This document shows, one piece after another, positions 39,701-47,100 of a DNA stretch of 60,000 nucleotides. Position numbers and translations under genes: made by a program. This DNA comes from Owenia fusiformis (taxonomy: Eukaryota; Annelida; Polychaeta; Sabellida; Oweniidae): assembly GCA_903813345.2 (NCBI GenBank), contig CAIIXF020000006.1, forward strand, positions 40,436,848-40,496,847, in the 5' to 3' direction. The notes below the pieces were generated by a model that was given only the letters and a program-made list of their open reading frames with translations, had not been told where the DNA came from and did not search any database. Within the stretch, counting starts at the first letter, position 1, and the number at the start of each line of letters is the position of its first letter.

Positions 39701-40636
39701 AGGAAAAATCGAGCCCATTTTGAATAAACGCTGTGCTGAGTAGCGTTTATAACACACTATATATTTGAATCAATACATAATTTATTTGTTGTTACCTTAT
39801 TTTGATCCTTCAACAGTCTGTTGTTGTATTAAATCAATGTTCTATCAGTTAACAAAACTTTTGAATTTGGATTGCAGCCATTTTAGGTCTCGCGAGACCT
39901 CTTGACTTTCGAAAGTTAAGATTTGCTACAAAATAACTCGCGTTAGCTAAATATGTATAGTCACGTGATCCTTTAGCGGCGATGCCCATGCGCCTGTAAA
40001 GTATAATGCGCATGTGCCCGCATGCGCAAAAATTAAAAAATGGTGCGCGCCAGATCTGGAATTTCTCTATTTAATTGCAAATTACACAACAAGTAGGACT
40101 TATTGTCACCACGCATCATGAAAAGGGCAAGTTAAATTCAATTATCTTCTTAAATACCGTTAACTTATTCCAGCGCGCCTGCTGGAAGTTGGAGTAAAAC
40201 ACTTCACAAGACAGTATATTTGAACGGTCTGTCAGCTGGCTTTTGAGCCAGCTGTGTTCAGTAAATTAGAAGTAACATTTTAAGTTCTAGAATGCATTGA
40301 GGTAGGTTTCTTAAGTGGAAGGGGCGTAGATAATTCTCCCAAGTTGTAATATCGTACAGGCAAATGTATGGGCTCCGGGATAAGTGTATATTACCTTCCC
40401 TGTGATATAAAATGCTTCATCGTTCATTCGTTGGTCGTGTAAAAAATCAATTTATTTTGTTCTTCTTGGTGTAACTCATCTTTTGAATCATCCTCTACGT
40501 CAAAGATCTCGCAACGTGTGGTTTGTATTAAAGAAAACAGTATATTAAAGTTATTAGGATTACTCACCTGAGATACTTGAGATATTCCAATTAATATAGC
40601 GAAAATCGAACAAATTCGCAGTAGTGAGAGCGACAT
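15651..40636 (-). CDS. EMC10: ER membrane protein complex subunit 10 (7 exons, 228 aa)
   Basis: EMC10 is a lumenal subunit of the EMC insertase, which places tail-anchored and multipass proteins in the ER membrane. Coding exons on the minus strand: 40568-40636, 32967-33024, 32360-32469, 31510-31602, 30498-30679, 26173-26269 and 15651-15728. All junctions are GT-AG, and phases are consistent throughout with no stop. Residues 1-19 are a signal peptide (MSLSLLRICSIFAILIGIS). A lumenal beta-sandwich follows, with the family-typical RGTITIQS, YRIRIPV, YVSSFMKACSMYESKLSDQI and LSHC segments, then a Lys/Glu-rich linker. The C-terminal anchor is WMYIVPVFIFMMVASN (from 204), closely like the human WMYII anchor. 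Human EMC10 is about 260 residues; the Gly-rich tail is shorter here. The introns total about 24 kb and are full of transposons. Identification is from remembered family sequence. Confidence 0.93.
16623..16879 (-). pseudogene. 5'-truncated processed retrocopy of an unidentified membrane protein gene
   Basis: On the minus strand an open frame from 16861 to 16655 (MGTTYMMLTNMIDFYNAEDV ... ending in a hydrophobic helix YMYLFVGICYTLALLLSCYR) is followed by TGA, an AATAAA about 20 bases later and an A-rich tract. The insert is bounded by a 20-21 bp duplication (ATACTGTATAAGACTAATTT at 16602; same with one extra T at 16880). Poly(A), AATAAA and long target duplication are the marks of LINE-mediated retroposition. 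I do not recognise the parent gene. The frame is still open, so the insertion may be young. Confidence 0.7.
17270..17503. mobile_element. 234 bp GC-richer insertion with 10 bp target duplication
   Basis: TTTAACCATT occurs immediately left (17260-17269) and right (17504-17513). The insert begins GGGTGTCGAC and ends GATGCTGTCCC, a weak GGG...CCC inverted terminus. It is clearly less AT-rich than its surroundings. Two overlapping plus-strand frames (17268-17522, 17272-17484) span it and look accidental. A 9-10 bp duplication would fit a Mutator-like element; assignment is tentative. Confidence 0.6.
19251..21942. mobile_element. Inner CAGTGGAGACGATGGG element (2.7 kb), nested
   Basis: Inverted termini of about 66 bp at roughly 90% identity, starting CAGTGGAGACGATGGGCTC, flanked by ATGTA on both sides (19246-19250, 21943-21947). 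The first 13 bp are identical to the outer element's ends. ATACGGCAATTGCCGTAT palindromes lie at 19301-19318, 19375-19392 and 21875-21892. The interior is unusually rich in CCAATC/GATTGG and TCTCGA words and contains a 260 bp repeat. Short frames (19863-20072, 21514-21717) have no recognised content. Confidence 0.85.
20584..21180. repeat. About 260 bp tandem repeat, 2.3 diverged copies
   Basis: Units start near 20590, 20846 and 21108, each beginning with an (A/C)A(A/G)TCCACTTT-like block followed by CTCTAAACT and AAATGGCACTT variants. Units one and two end with a TTCTGATTGG(C/T) block. Internal to the inner CAGTGGAGACGATGGG element. Confidence 0.6.
22750..22850. repeat. AAGTTATGACTTAATTTTC tandem repeat
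   Basis: About five imperfect 19-20 bp units. The unit itself is weakly palindromic (AAGTTATGACTT). Confidence 0.75.
23224..23403. repeat. 17 bp tandem repeat, GGGGTGAAATGTCTAAA
   Basis: Ten or so degenerate units (GGGGTGAAATGTCTAAA, GGATGAAATG..., GGGGTGAAACAT). The minus open frame 23293-23511 is a translation of the repeat. Confidence 0.8.
24436..24562. repeat. Imperfect inverted repeat with GCATATATGCC arms
   Basis: GGTTATGTCACTATCGTGGC... on the left pairs with ...GCAACGATAGTGACATAA on the right; inside lies a second pair, GCCCGAGGTCTC/ TCTGAGAACCGAGGGC. This looks like a foldback element whose right-hand part may extend to the CCAAT/CRE block at 24677. Confidence 0.55.
24677..24706. 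promoter_or_regulatory. Promoter-like cluster: two CCAAT boxes around a CRE
   Basis: ATTGG (24677-24681), TGACGTCA (24685-24692, a consensus CRE/ATF site) and CCAAT (24702-24706) lie within 30 bp, followed by GCGGGCGCGGGC, a GC-rich island in very AT-rich DNA. No exon was found next to it. It may be part of a transposon or an unrecognised start site. Confidence 0.3.
25385..25505. repeat. Two direct repeats, each a hairpin
   Basis: ATATTCACCAC...ACTGTGGAGTTACCATT...GGTAACATT occurs twice (about 25393 and 25446). In each, GTTACCAT can pair with the following ATGGTAAC-like sequence. Confidence 0.6.
26173..26269 (-). CDS. EMC10: EMC10 exon 6
   Basis: Residues 172-203: PDTQSYIQKMEQEKAAKEKE then GPADNRSFIAKY, the charged linker before the membrane anchor. 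Acceptor CCTTTCCAG|GCC, donor AAATAT|GTAAGT. Phase 0 at the end. Confidence 0.93.
26277..26380. repeat. AT-only low-complexity tract
   Basis: Runs of ATATAATATAATATA interspersed with AAATCAAATAT units immediately upstream (in gene orientation) of the EMC10 exon 6 acceptor. Confidence 0.8.
26870..27055 (-). repeat. Inverse copy of the GTCCGTCCAT dispersed repeat
   Basis: Reverse complement of the repeat at 5590-5785, sharing the TTGATGGACAGAC, AAATAGGCA and CAATTTCTCGGAAACC blocks. The minus frame 26851-27084 is its translation. Confidence 0.6.
27246..27303. repeat. Direct duplication of about 30 bp
   Basis: AAACTTTGACAAAAGGTGAC ACGTGAAC and AAACTTTGACACAAGGTGAC ACATGAAC occur back to back. 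Confidence 0.8.
28419..29319. mobile_element. 0.9 kb hAT-like TIR element
   Basis: Ends CAGTGTTCGCG and CGTGAACACTG, with AAATTTC/GAAATTT also paired just inside. CAGTG...CACTG ends resemble hAT elements. GAGTCCC, GGGACG and TGCGTCC words next to the ends are shared with the element at 43546-44372. I could not find a clean 8 bp duplication. No transposase frame. Confidence 0.55.
29530..29612. repeat. 21-22 bp tandem repeat
   Basis: Four to five units of TTAGGCTCAAGGGCATTCAT with small substitutions. Frames across it are repeat translations (AFILGSR pattern). Confidence 0.85.
30310..30478. mobile_element. Diverged TACAGTAAAACCTGT-family copy
   Basis: Shares CAAAATTGGGA, GTGTTCGGATAAGAG and GATGTTCAGAT words with the copies at 8694 and 41451, but the termini are decayed. 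Confidence 0.4.
30498..30679 (-). CDS. EMC10: EMC10 exon 5
   Basis: Residues 111-170 plus two bases of Met171. Contains CSMYESKLSDQIIISV, GGIVGISMVTYLSHC and a FNTTVDIRTSLAGP end with one N-glycosylation sequon. Acceptor TTTTTTTCAG|TGTT, donor CCTAT|GTAAGT, phase 2. Confidence 0.93.
30787..31230 (+). mobile_element. 444 bp element, GCAGATGCAAGTAG family, copy 1
   Basis: Aligns end to end with 42173-42597 in the same orientation, including GTGGCTCGTCTGGGTCAGAT, ATGGCAGGTATAGTAGAAAG and an identical core beginning CCAATACAAGAAAAGATATT. The termini (AGATGCAAGTAG and CTACTGCATCT) are inverted repeats, clearer in the other copy. Lies in EMC10 intron 4. Short frames inside (30660-30848) are not genes. 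Confidence 0.8.
31231..31373. repeat. TACATAATTGTTTTACATAA tandem repeat
   Basis: About nine degenerate 15-17 bp units of TACATAATTG with variable filler, directly abutting the right end of the element at 30787-31230. Confidence 0.75.
31510..31602 (-). CDS. EMC10: EMC10 exon 4
   Basis: Residues 80-110 (ALVKSDGNYRIRIPVKTSNS and onward to SSFMKA). Acceptor GTTTCAG|GCTT, donor GCT|GTAAGT. Phase 0 at both ends. Confidence 0.93.
31788..31860. repeat. About 21 bp tandem repeat, ACATGAGTACAACCTTCA
   Basis: Four units in EMC10 intron 3. Confidence 0.7.
31973..32134. mobile_element. 162 bp MITE, CAGTAAAACCTGT family
   Basis: Left CAGTAAAACCTGTCTAAGTG, right ACAGGTTTCACTG; the interior is largely GTGTTCCACTT / GTGTTCAACTT words. 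Lies in EMC10 intron 3. Confidence 0.7.
32360..32469 (-). CDS. EMC10: EMC10 exon 3
   Basis: Residues 43-79, including FTERGTITIQSM and FNQLAPLTKDEKAKLK, the most recognisable EMC10 segment. Acceptor TTTCCAG|ATGCC, donor AAAG|GTATAG, phase 0 at the end. Confidence 0.93.
32535..32696 (+). repeat. Dispersed GCATTAACATGCAAAATGTC family, copy 3
   Basis: GGCATCC..GCATGCAAATTATCACCACC, CTGCCATTTGTTACAGA and the terminal ACTTTTGGTGACA are recognisable. Lies in EMC10 intron 2, just before exon 3's acceptor. Confidence 0.6.
32967..33024 (-). CDS. EMC10: EMC10 exon 2
   Basis: Encodes TDEEFEGRSSFPVEHAFGS and the first base of Asp43. Acceptor TTTTAG|ACTG, donor TCAG|GTAACC, ends in phase 1. Confidence 0.9.
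34414..35045. mobile_element. 632 bp TIR element, GGGGAAATGGTCC ends
   Basis: Left GGGGAAATGGTCCTAATTAT and right GGACCATTTCCCC are inverted, flanked by TA (34412-34413 and 35046-35047). Internal words GTGCGATAATTAGGAC / GTCCTAATTATCGCAC recur twice near each end in opposite orientation. No coding. It stops about 40 bp before the first recognisable codons of the retrotransposon ORF1. Confidence 0.8.
35086..35676 (+). pseudogene. LINE ORF1 (gag-like, three zinc knuckles), 5'-truncated
   Basis: An open frame enters from upstream without an ATG; the first family-like residues are RGGIAIHCRDEEDKQEILNY. Three cysteine knuckles follow: CFKCQEYGHVANIC, CERCSQKHNSYQC and CANCGSNHKASDVKC. These bind nucleic acid in gag-like ORF1 proteins. 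It ends in TAA at 35674. The putative start at 35233 is a TTG codon, so there is no native start here; the N-terminal part is missing. Confidence 0.85.
35787..36600 (+). pseudogene. LINE ORF2, AP endonuclease domain
   Basis: From MRVAQVNVRSSIEYLEKI. Recognisable catalytic blocks: CLTEIW (metal-binding Glu), LTGDLNAKHPLW (Asp/Asn), IDLTIA and NTDHNLI (Asp-His). This domain nicks target DNA to prime reverse transcription. It is intact until the TIR element inserts at 36600 after the QAAD residues; the frame beyond that point (to 36881) is transposon sequence, not protein. Confidence 0.88.
36601..37115. mobile_element. 515 bp CTGTAGATTGGG TIR element, copy 2, inside the LINE
   Basis: Same termini as 11855-12325, in opposite orientation, flanked by TA at 36599-36600 and 37116-37117. 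Removing the element and one TA restores the LINE reading frame exactly across the junction (QAAD continues as TTLTKKK), which fixes the target duplication as TA. Its copy of the internal ORF (minus, from 37023) is frameshifted. Confidence 0.9.
37118..39455 (+). pseudogene. LINE ORF2, reverse transcriptase and RNase H
   Basis: Three frames must be joined: 37118-37376, then 37356-37700, then about 37700-39275. RT blocks: YRPITLESILGKLYEKII, VTIDYESCFERIW (motif A), IGIPQGAVISPQLCN (motif B) and YADAIIIWSS (motif C). Motif C is normally (F/Y)ADD, so the second catalytic Asp is Ala. The RNase H start FTDGSTLTNPGPTGSS is cut by TGA at 39275; the frame resumes with GEVHALHLALDFL and IFGDCQPAL, then ends near 39455. 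Non-functional. Confidence 0.9.
40568..40636 (-). CDS. EMC10: EMC10 exon 1
   Basis: Encodes residues 1-23: the signal peptide. The ATG at 40636 is the first ATG in the frame; an upstream extension of the frame to 40672 begins with TTG and is not used. Donor is CTCAG|GTGAGTA, phase 0. Confidence 0.9.
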
Positions 40637-40833
40637 TTTGAAAGCATTGCACTCTGGGTAGCTTAGAACCAATCAAATTAGTTGTTATATTCAAAACATT
40701 ACTTGGACCAATCAAAATCAGTTTCACAAAGGGTTCGGAAATATGAGACAAGGAACTGGAACTGTGAAGAAAATTAACTTCTGCTGAGTATTAGCGATAT
40801 TACTGCGGCGAGAGCCGATTAAAACGCCCCACC
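40637..40833. promoter_or_regulatory. Bidirectional promoter between EMC10 and the SDR gene
   Basis: The two start codons face away from each other 197 bp apart. The interval contains two CCAATC boxes (40669-40674 and 40708-40713), no TATA box at a sensible distance, and a less AT-rich segment just before the SDR start (GCGGCGAGAGCCG). TATA-less, CCAAT-containing short divergent intervals are typical shared promoters of housekeeping genes. Part of it must be 5' UTR of both genes. Confidence 0.65.
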
Positions 40834-41125
40834 ATGGATGAAGAATACCTCTCTGATGATGACTTCCTATTCTATTCAGTTCTGTATTCAACAATCACCG
40901 TCATTTTTGCGATGGCTATTCTCACAAAATTCTTGATGAATGAAATCAGATTTGGATTTCGTTCATGCCTCAGTCTGGTTGTGCTATTTATTGGTGAGCC
41001 ACTCTGTCATTTCCTAGTGAAGGGGCCTGCTGGAGTTGCGATATTTGGACTTGGATGTCTGTTTGTTCATTCCATATTACCTGCAAGCCATCTTCCCGTT
41101 GGGAGCAAATCGGTGCTGATAACTG
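40834..41125 (+). CDS. SDR exon 1 (membrane anchor)
   Basis: Residues 1-97 plus the first base of Gly98: acidic start MDEEYLSDDD, hydrophobic segments and LPVGSKSVLIT leading into the cofactor-binding loop. Donor ACTG|GTAAGG, phase 1. The open frame running on to 41160 is intron. Confidence 0.92.
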
Positions 41126-44100
41126 GTAAGGATATGCGTGTTACTTACTTCATCATTTGAATACATTATTGATCATTATATCGCGCTTATTCCTATTTAA
41201 TTTTTGTCGGCTTTTCCCATTCTTAACCATATCCATGATTGTTTACCTCTAATCATTACGTATAGAATGTTTATTTTAGAAAATGTATTTTGCAGGTTGT
41301 GACAGTGGGTTTGGCCACGCCTTAGCCCTAACATTAGATAGCATAGGCATAAAGGTGTTTGCTGGTTGCCTCTACAAAGATGGCCCAGGTGCTATAGAAC
41401 TAACTAATAAATCATCAGAAAGGTAATATTATATAAAATCAAAATACATGTACAGCTAAACCTGTTTGATCTGATTGCTGCTGAAACTGGTCGAAATAGC
41501 ATATGTTCACATTTCAATGGAGTCAAAATAACAAAATTGGGATTGAGAAAAACTCTTCATACTTAGAGGTGTTTGGATATCAGATGTATTCAGATTTACA
41601 TGTTTTTACTGTGCTATAGATAAATGCATTAATTTGCTGTACATTATAAAAGACATGACTTTGTATTTTACAGGTTAACCATTCTACAACTTGATGTAAC
41701 AAGCAGCACAGACATACAGAAAGCTTATGATCTCATTAAAGTTGATGTAGGAGAGAAAGGTAGGATATTTATTATTGCGTCATAAATCACAGAATTTTGG
41801 TCTTTATTCCTTAATTATATACCAATGATCGCCCAAACATTTACATGTACATTGATTTCAAGAGTTCAGTTTGTTTTGTTTGTTTCATCAATTTTGAAAA
41901 ATAGAAAGCAAAATTTGAAATTTGCACATAGTAGGATTTGGGACAATAAAAGTTAAATCAACTTAGATTTATGTTTGGGAATGATGCTCTCTTGTGGCAA
42001 TTAAATGGGAAAGAAATTAGATAAAGTGTTTTTAACTGAGGTGGTATTGAATGATCATGAACTTGTATCTGAAACCTGTTTATGCCAACACTTCTAATAG
42101 TTTAAGCTTGGAATGTGAAAAACTTGTGTTCCATTGACTCCCACTGTTATAAAAACATGTCATGGTAATAATGCAGATGCGAGTAGGTAGTTACTAGTTT
42201 CACCACCAGGTGGCTCGTTCGGGTCAGATAGCATGGCGGGTATAGTAGAAAGTTCCCTCTTAAATTACATCTGTTTTAGTGGTTCAATCTTCATATAACC
42301 CTTATGTATCTAATAGTTATGCAAATCAAAATATGTGCAGTCAATGAAAATGTTATCTGACCAATACAAGAAAAGATATTTCACTTTTTGTGATTTTGTA
42401 ACATGGGCTTTAGAGAATCAACCCGAACTAGAAGTCACACTTTCAAAAATAATTAAATTTTCAAACTTGATAAAAAAATTTCGAAACCATATTTCTAAAT
42501 GTACTTTTACATGTAGATTTCAAATATAACATCCCTTTGACTGAATTTTGAATATTTAATGGCGTAAATCAGGATTTTTTTCTACTCGCATCTAGTCAAT
42601 TAACTCACAATGTGAAACAATTAGCCTACTTTACAATGTAGGTATGCAGGTTTTACTATATTAATTAAAAGTTCACAAGAATTCCATATTACCATTTAGT
42701 CAACATACATGTATAGTACAGTAAAACAGTAAAACCTGTCTTGTTCAAACGTCACTCTGACTGGCCAAAATATTTTGAATATGTGGAAATCTACGTGGTA
42801 GATAAAATGGGACAGAAAAAATCCAAAAAGTGTTCACATTGGGAGGTGTTCAGATATGAAGGGGTGTTCTCTAGACGCAGGTGTTCATTAGTGAAGGATG
42901 TTCATTAAGGCAGGTTCCTATGTAGTATTCATTGTACTTTGATTGATCTATTTCAATAAATTAAATCCAAAATTACTGAAATAGTCATAATTATATATGA
43001 CAAATAAACTTTGATTTTAGAATAATATTATAATTTGATTTCTTTTGACATAAATGTCTGAGTGCAGTACAGCATGAATTTCAGCACTTGATTCTAGATG
43101 AGAGAAACAAAAATTATGCAAAAAAAGAATTTAATTACCTTGTCAAAGTGTCTTGAATGTCAGTAATTTTTTACATAACTCTAGACACATTTCTCGGTTG
43201 GGCATTAAGCAGTCACTCCATTGGTAGAAATCCATGCTGTGTTAATGTTGTGAGTAAACCACAAAAAATGTATCATTTTCACATGTCAGTTAATGATACG
43301 ATGCCAGCTACAAATTGGTGCAGACAAAATTCCAATGTTATGGAAACAAACGCAGTAAAGTAAAGTAAACTGACATACATGTATTTAGTTATGCTAGCAT
43401 TTTTATTGAATGATTTGAAATGTTATGATTGCAATTGCAATTTTGTATTCTCCATTCATCCATACTACTTTTGATTGTTATTAGCCTCAGTATTGCCAAT
43501 CCATAAATTTAAAAAAATGTTATTTTGATTTTTATGTCACCACCACAGCGCTTGCATTAGGCTCTGAAAAATGTGAGTCCCAATGAAGGAAAACATTTTA
43601 AAAAGTGAGTCCCGACAGAAAAAAGTGTGTCCTCCAATATATAAGCTAAATTAGCTATAATGGGCTATTTTGGAATGTGCATGACTTGATCTTACATGTC
43701 TTATGTGTTTTCAAAATGTTGCCATTCGTGCCCTGTGATTTAAACATGTTCTATATATTCAATTCACTTATGTTAGGTAACCTCCAGCCTGTTATAGTAA
43801 GTACTATTATACTGTGATTATCTTTATACTTGCTGTTTGCACTGAACAACTGCTTGAAAAAATAAGAACATTTTTTAGTATGAATTTGTCTGACGCTCAG
43901 TAATTTAGTGTAGCATTACATTTTCTACATGATCAGAATCCTCTGATTTATATCATAAATTAGACCATTTTGACGTTATAAAATCAGAAATAGACTACTT
44001 CACCTAGGTAAGTATGCATCATTTGTACAATTGAACTCATTTTGAAGGTTTTATATCAGCTTTTCAGTGAGAAAAATATGTCACATGCAAACTGATAACC

Positions 44101-47100
44101 TATTATCGCCCATTACAATAGTTCGTTTTTCTGCATTCTTTTTCTTTTTTACTCAAAATAAAGTTGTAAATCTCACATATTTTGATCTTAATATACACCT
44201 CAAAGAAGTCAAACATGATCAACTATTGAGATTTTCAAGATTTTCAAAAAATGTACAAAGTTTTGACTCAATTTTTTTTCCGTCCCAAAAACGGAAATAT
44301 TTTTTATTTTTCCGTCCTACAATTTTTTTTTGCGTCACTTACATGTAAGGGACGCCGTTAATGCAAGCCCTGCCACCAGAAGTGATAACATATTGCTATG
44401 GTCTCCAACTTTTTTGTGGATGGTGGTTGGCATCTGGTGATTCGGCATCTGTAACAAATGGCATGTGGTTACAGTTTGCATGTCAATGCCTTGTTTGTAT
44501 TTATTGCAGTATACAAATATACAGGGTGATCATAACATACTCATGATTATATCTCTTGATTTTTGTAACATTTAAGATCAAGTAACATTACAATGGCATG
44601 AAACAACCAAGATTTCAGTATAACAGGCCTATTAGCCTATGGTTGCCATAGTTACTGTAGCTAAAACCAAGATACCTGAGACAAATTAAATACATCTATT
44701 TGATTCAAATACATCATTCTCTTACATTTTGGATTATGATTTTGGATAGTTGGGTTTGTTTTCTTCATAACTGGTGTACTCTTAGATGTTTTCTTTTTCT
44801 TAATTCTTTCTTTCCCGTTGGATTATGAGTTGTGATAGTTGGGGTTTGTTTTCTTCATGACTGGTGTACTCCTAGATGTTTTCTGCTGTGTTCTGTAACC
44901 ATGGCTAGCATATCTGATCAAACATTTCTATTGAACTAAATATTAAAACTGAAATTAATTTTGTCTCTAATTTCAGGTCTATGGGGCTTGGTGAACAATG
45001 CTGGAGTAGCCTATATTGCAGACATAGAACTAACTCCTAACTGTATCGTTGACAAAGTCCTCAATACAAACTTAAAGGGACCAATATTTGTTACAAAAAA
45101 ATTCTTGCCTCTTATACGACAGGCCCAGGGGCGCATAGTCAATGTCTCTAGTCTAGCAGGTAAGAACACAATGTGTATTATCCTTGCATATTTATTATTT
45201 AAGTCAATGTTTTTATCCAGCTTGAAAACATACTCATAATCATATGTAAAAAAAAAATATTATGAAAAATAACTCTTTATCTACTCCAAGGGAAACAATC
45301 AGGCCCATGGCAAGCTTTAGCAAAAAGAGATTCAGTTTCTAAAAGATCCAGGGAGCTCAAATTTGACAATTTTGGCCTTAAATCACCTGAAAAGTGCTTG
45401 AAATTGTGTAACTGCATGGTTTTGAAAGAAATTTTGGCCAGGGATGGGGTTAATTTAACCACCCTAATGTCATTAGCTATGCCCAGCTTGTACTAGGCTT
45501 CAAGTCCATGACGGCAGAAATTGTCATGGTGTGTTACACAGTCGTATCACTGAATGATTTTGAAAGAATTTTTGGCCAAGGGGGGTTACTTGAACCACCC
45601 TAATGCCCTTGACTAGAGGCCTGCACCATCTTTCAAGTCCATGATGGTAGAAATTGTCTCGGAGTTATACAGTCACTTTCAGGCTTGAACCAATCACCAA
45701 GGTTGTTATAAACTTGCCTTGGGAGGGATCTATTATGTAACATCTCGCACAGTTTACACCAGCTTGGATAGTCATTCATTGTCGCAATGGAATGACTCCG
45801 CCAACTAAAATGTTTTAAATAAGCTTCATCATTCTGGTCTAACCATATAAGGTGTCTCGCGAGAGTTTCTGGCGTTTTGAAGTCTCTGACATCAATGTAT
45901 GACCCTCTTGGTAGATGTTTTGTGTAATCTGCATTTCCCATTACTATGGGAACTACATCCATTGATTCTAGAATTTTCCAAGGTTTTTCAGTGATGTAGT
46001 CTCTGCATAATGAGTTCTCAAAGGCAATGTAGAATTTGTAATGTTTGGAAAAGAATTCATCGCAAAGACTCGAATCATTTATTTCACATTTAAGATCCCC
46101 ACACTGGCCGTAAATATCAACTGGTATATAATTCTGTAAATCCTCAACAAACTTTTCTCGTAAACTTAGCGTCTCACAGTTGCTTACTCGCCAAAACGCA
46201 AGTTTGAACTTAGTGTCTAGTTTAGGTTTTTGTATAGTGTGGTCTACTGTTTCCTCCATATGCCCATATGGAATTGGGATGTCAGATTCTAGTTTGTACG
46301 TCATGGTCCAATTAAAAACTCCATTAAAAGTCCAGGCAGGGCTAGCCATATAGCTAGGTGACTCTAGGTTGTAGTAGATCCATCTTTGATCATCTGAACG
46401 CTCTTTCGGTAGACCCATCATGGGCCCCCCGTAAATGTCCCGTGCGTGCAGAATCACAGCGCTACTTTTCACCATTAGACTCTTATCCTCTGTTAGCTTA
46501 CATCTATACTCAATAGGACACCTGTTAAAGATTTGATCTGATCTTGCAATATGCCGATCCGTTTCCCCAAAGAACTTTGTGTAAAATAAAATCAGTTTTG
46601 TTTCGACTAGAACATTCTTGAGATCATCTTTAACAAAATAAGGCTGAAGTGTCCGTTTTTCATATTTGATCAAATTGCTAAAATCCTTCTTTCTGTGGAG
46701 AGCTATTTGCAATTTACGAGATTTACCAATTAGAAAATTTAATGGAATATATCCAGTTGTAAACATGAATATGATAATTCCATAGAATAATATGTTATTT
46801 TTGCGTATCACTTGACGAAGTCTTGGCATTTTAGCAAGCAAGTTAAAACTGTGTTTGTCTGTTTTGTATTTCATTAAGGTGAGACGAGTGTGTCATCTTT
46901 GGGTCCTAGTACCTGACTTGTTAAAGTGTACACATCCAATTACTCATGGACATTGCCTACCTAAATTAACATACATTTACTGTCAGAGAAATGGCTCCAG
47001 GCAAAACCAGCTGATGTTCTCTGTCGTCATGTATAGTATATTAAGAGTTACAATAGATATCTATCTAAACTGACATAACCCTGACTTGTTATAGCTATTT

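Larger units (their letters stand above)
33025..40567. other. EMC10 intron 1 (7.5 kb)
   Basis: Contains a 632 bp TIR element and a non-LTR retrotransposon (below). 33030-34410 has C- and G-rich short runs (about 33385, 33510) but no element. 39461-40567 is less AT-rich, with no gene recognised; it has a perfect hairpin at 40233-40254 (CAGCTGGCT, loop TTTG, AGCCAGCTG) and a weaker one at 39724-39750. Confidence 0.75.
41760..44976. other. SDR intron 3 (3.2 kb)
   Basis: Contains the GCAGATGC element (42173), a decayed AAACCTGT-family copy (42717), an hAT-like element splitting a dispersed repeat (43533-44492) and a tandem duplication (44731). 41790-42170 and 42930-43530 show no gene or element. 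Confidence 0.8.

Noticed and set aside
40233-40254. Perfect 9 bp stem, 4-base loop as a transcription terminator or small RNA
   Set aside because: A hairpin of this size is not a terminator in animal DNA and is too short for a microRNA precursor.
40637-40672. N-terminal extension of EMC10 before MSLSLL
   Set aside because: The extension begins at TTG; the first ATG at 40636 directly precedes a good signal peptide.
44961-45239. Stand-alone SDR gene of 92 codons
   Set aside because: It is SDR exon 4 with intronic read-through on both sides.
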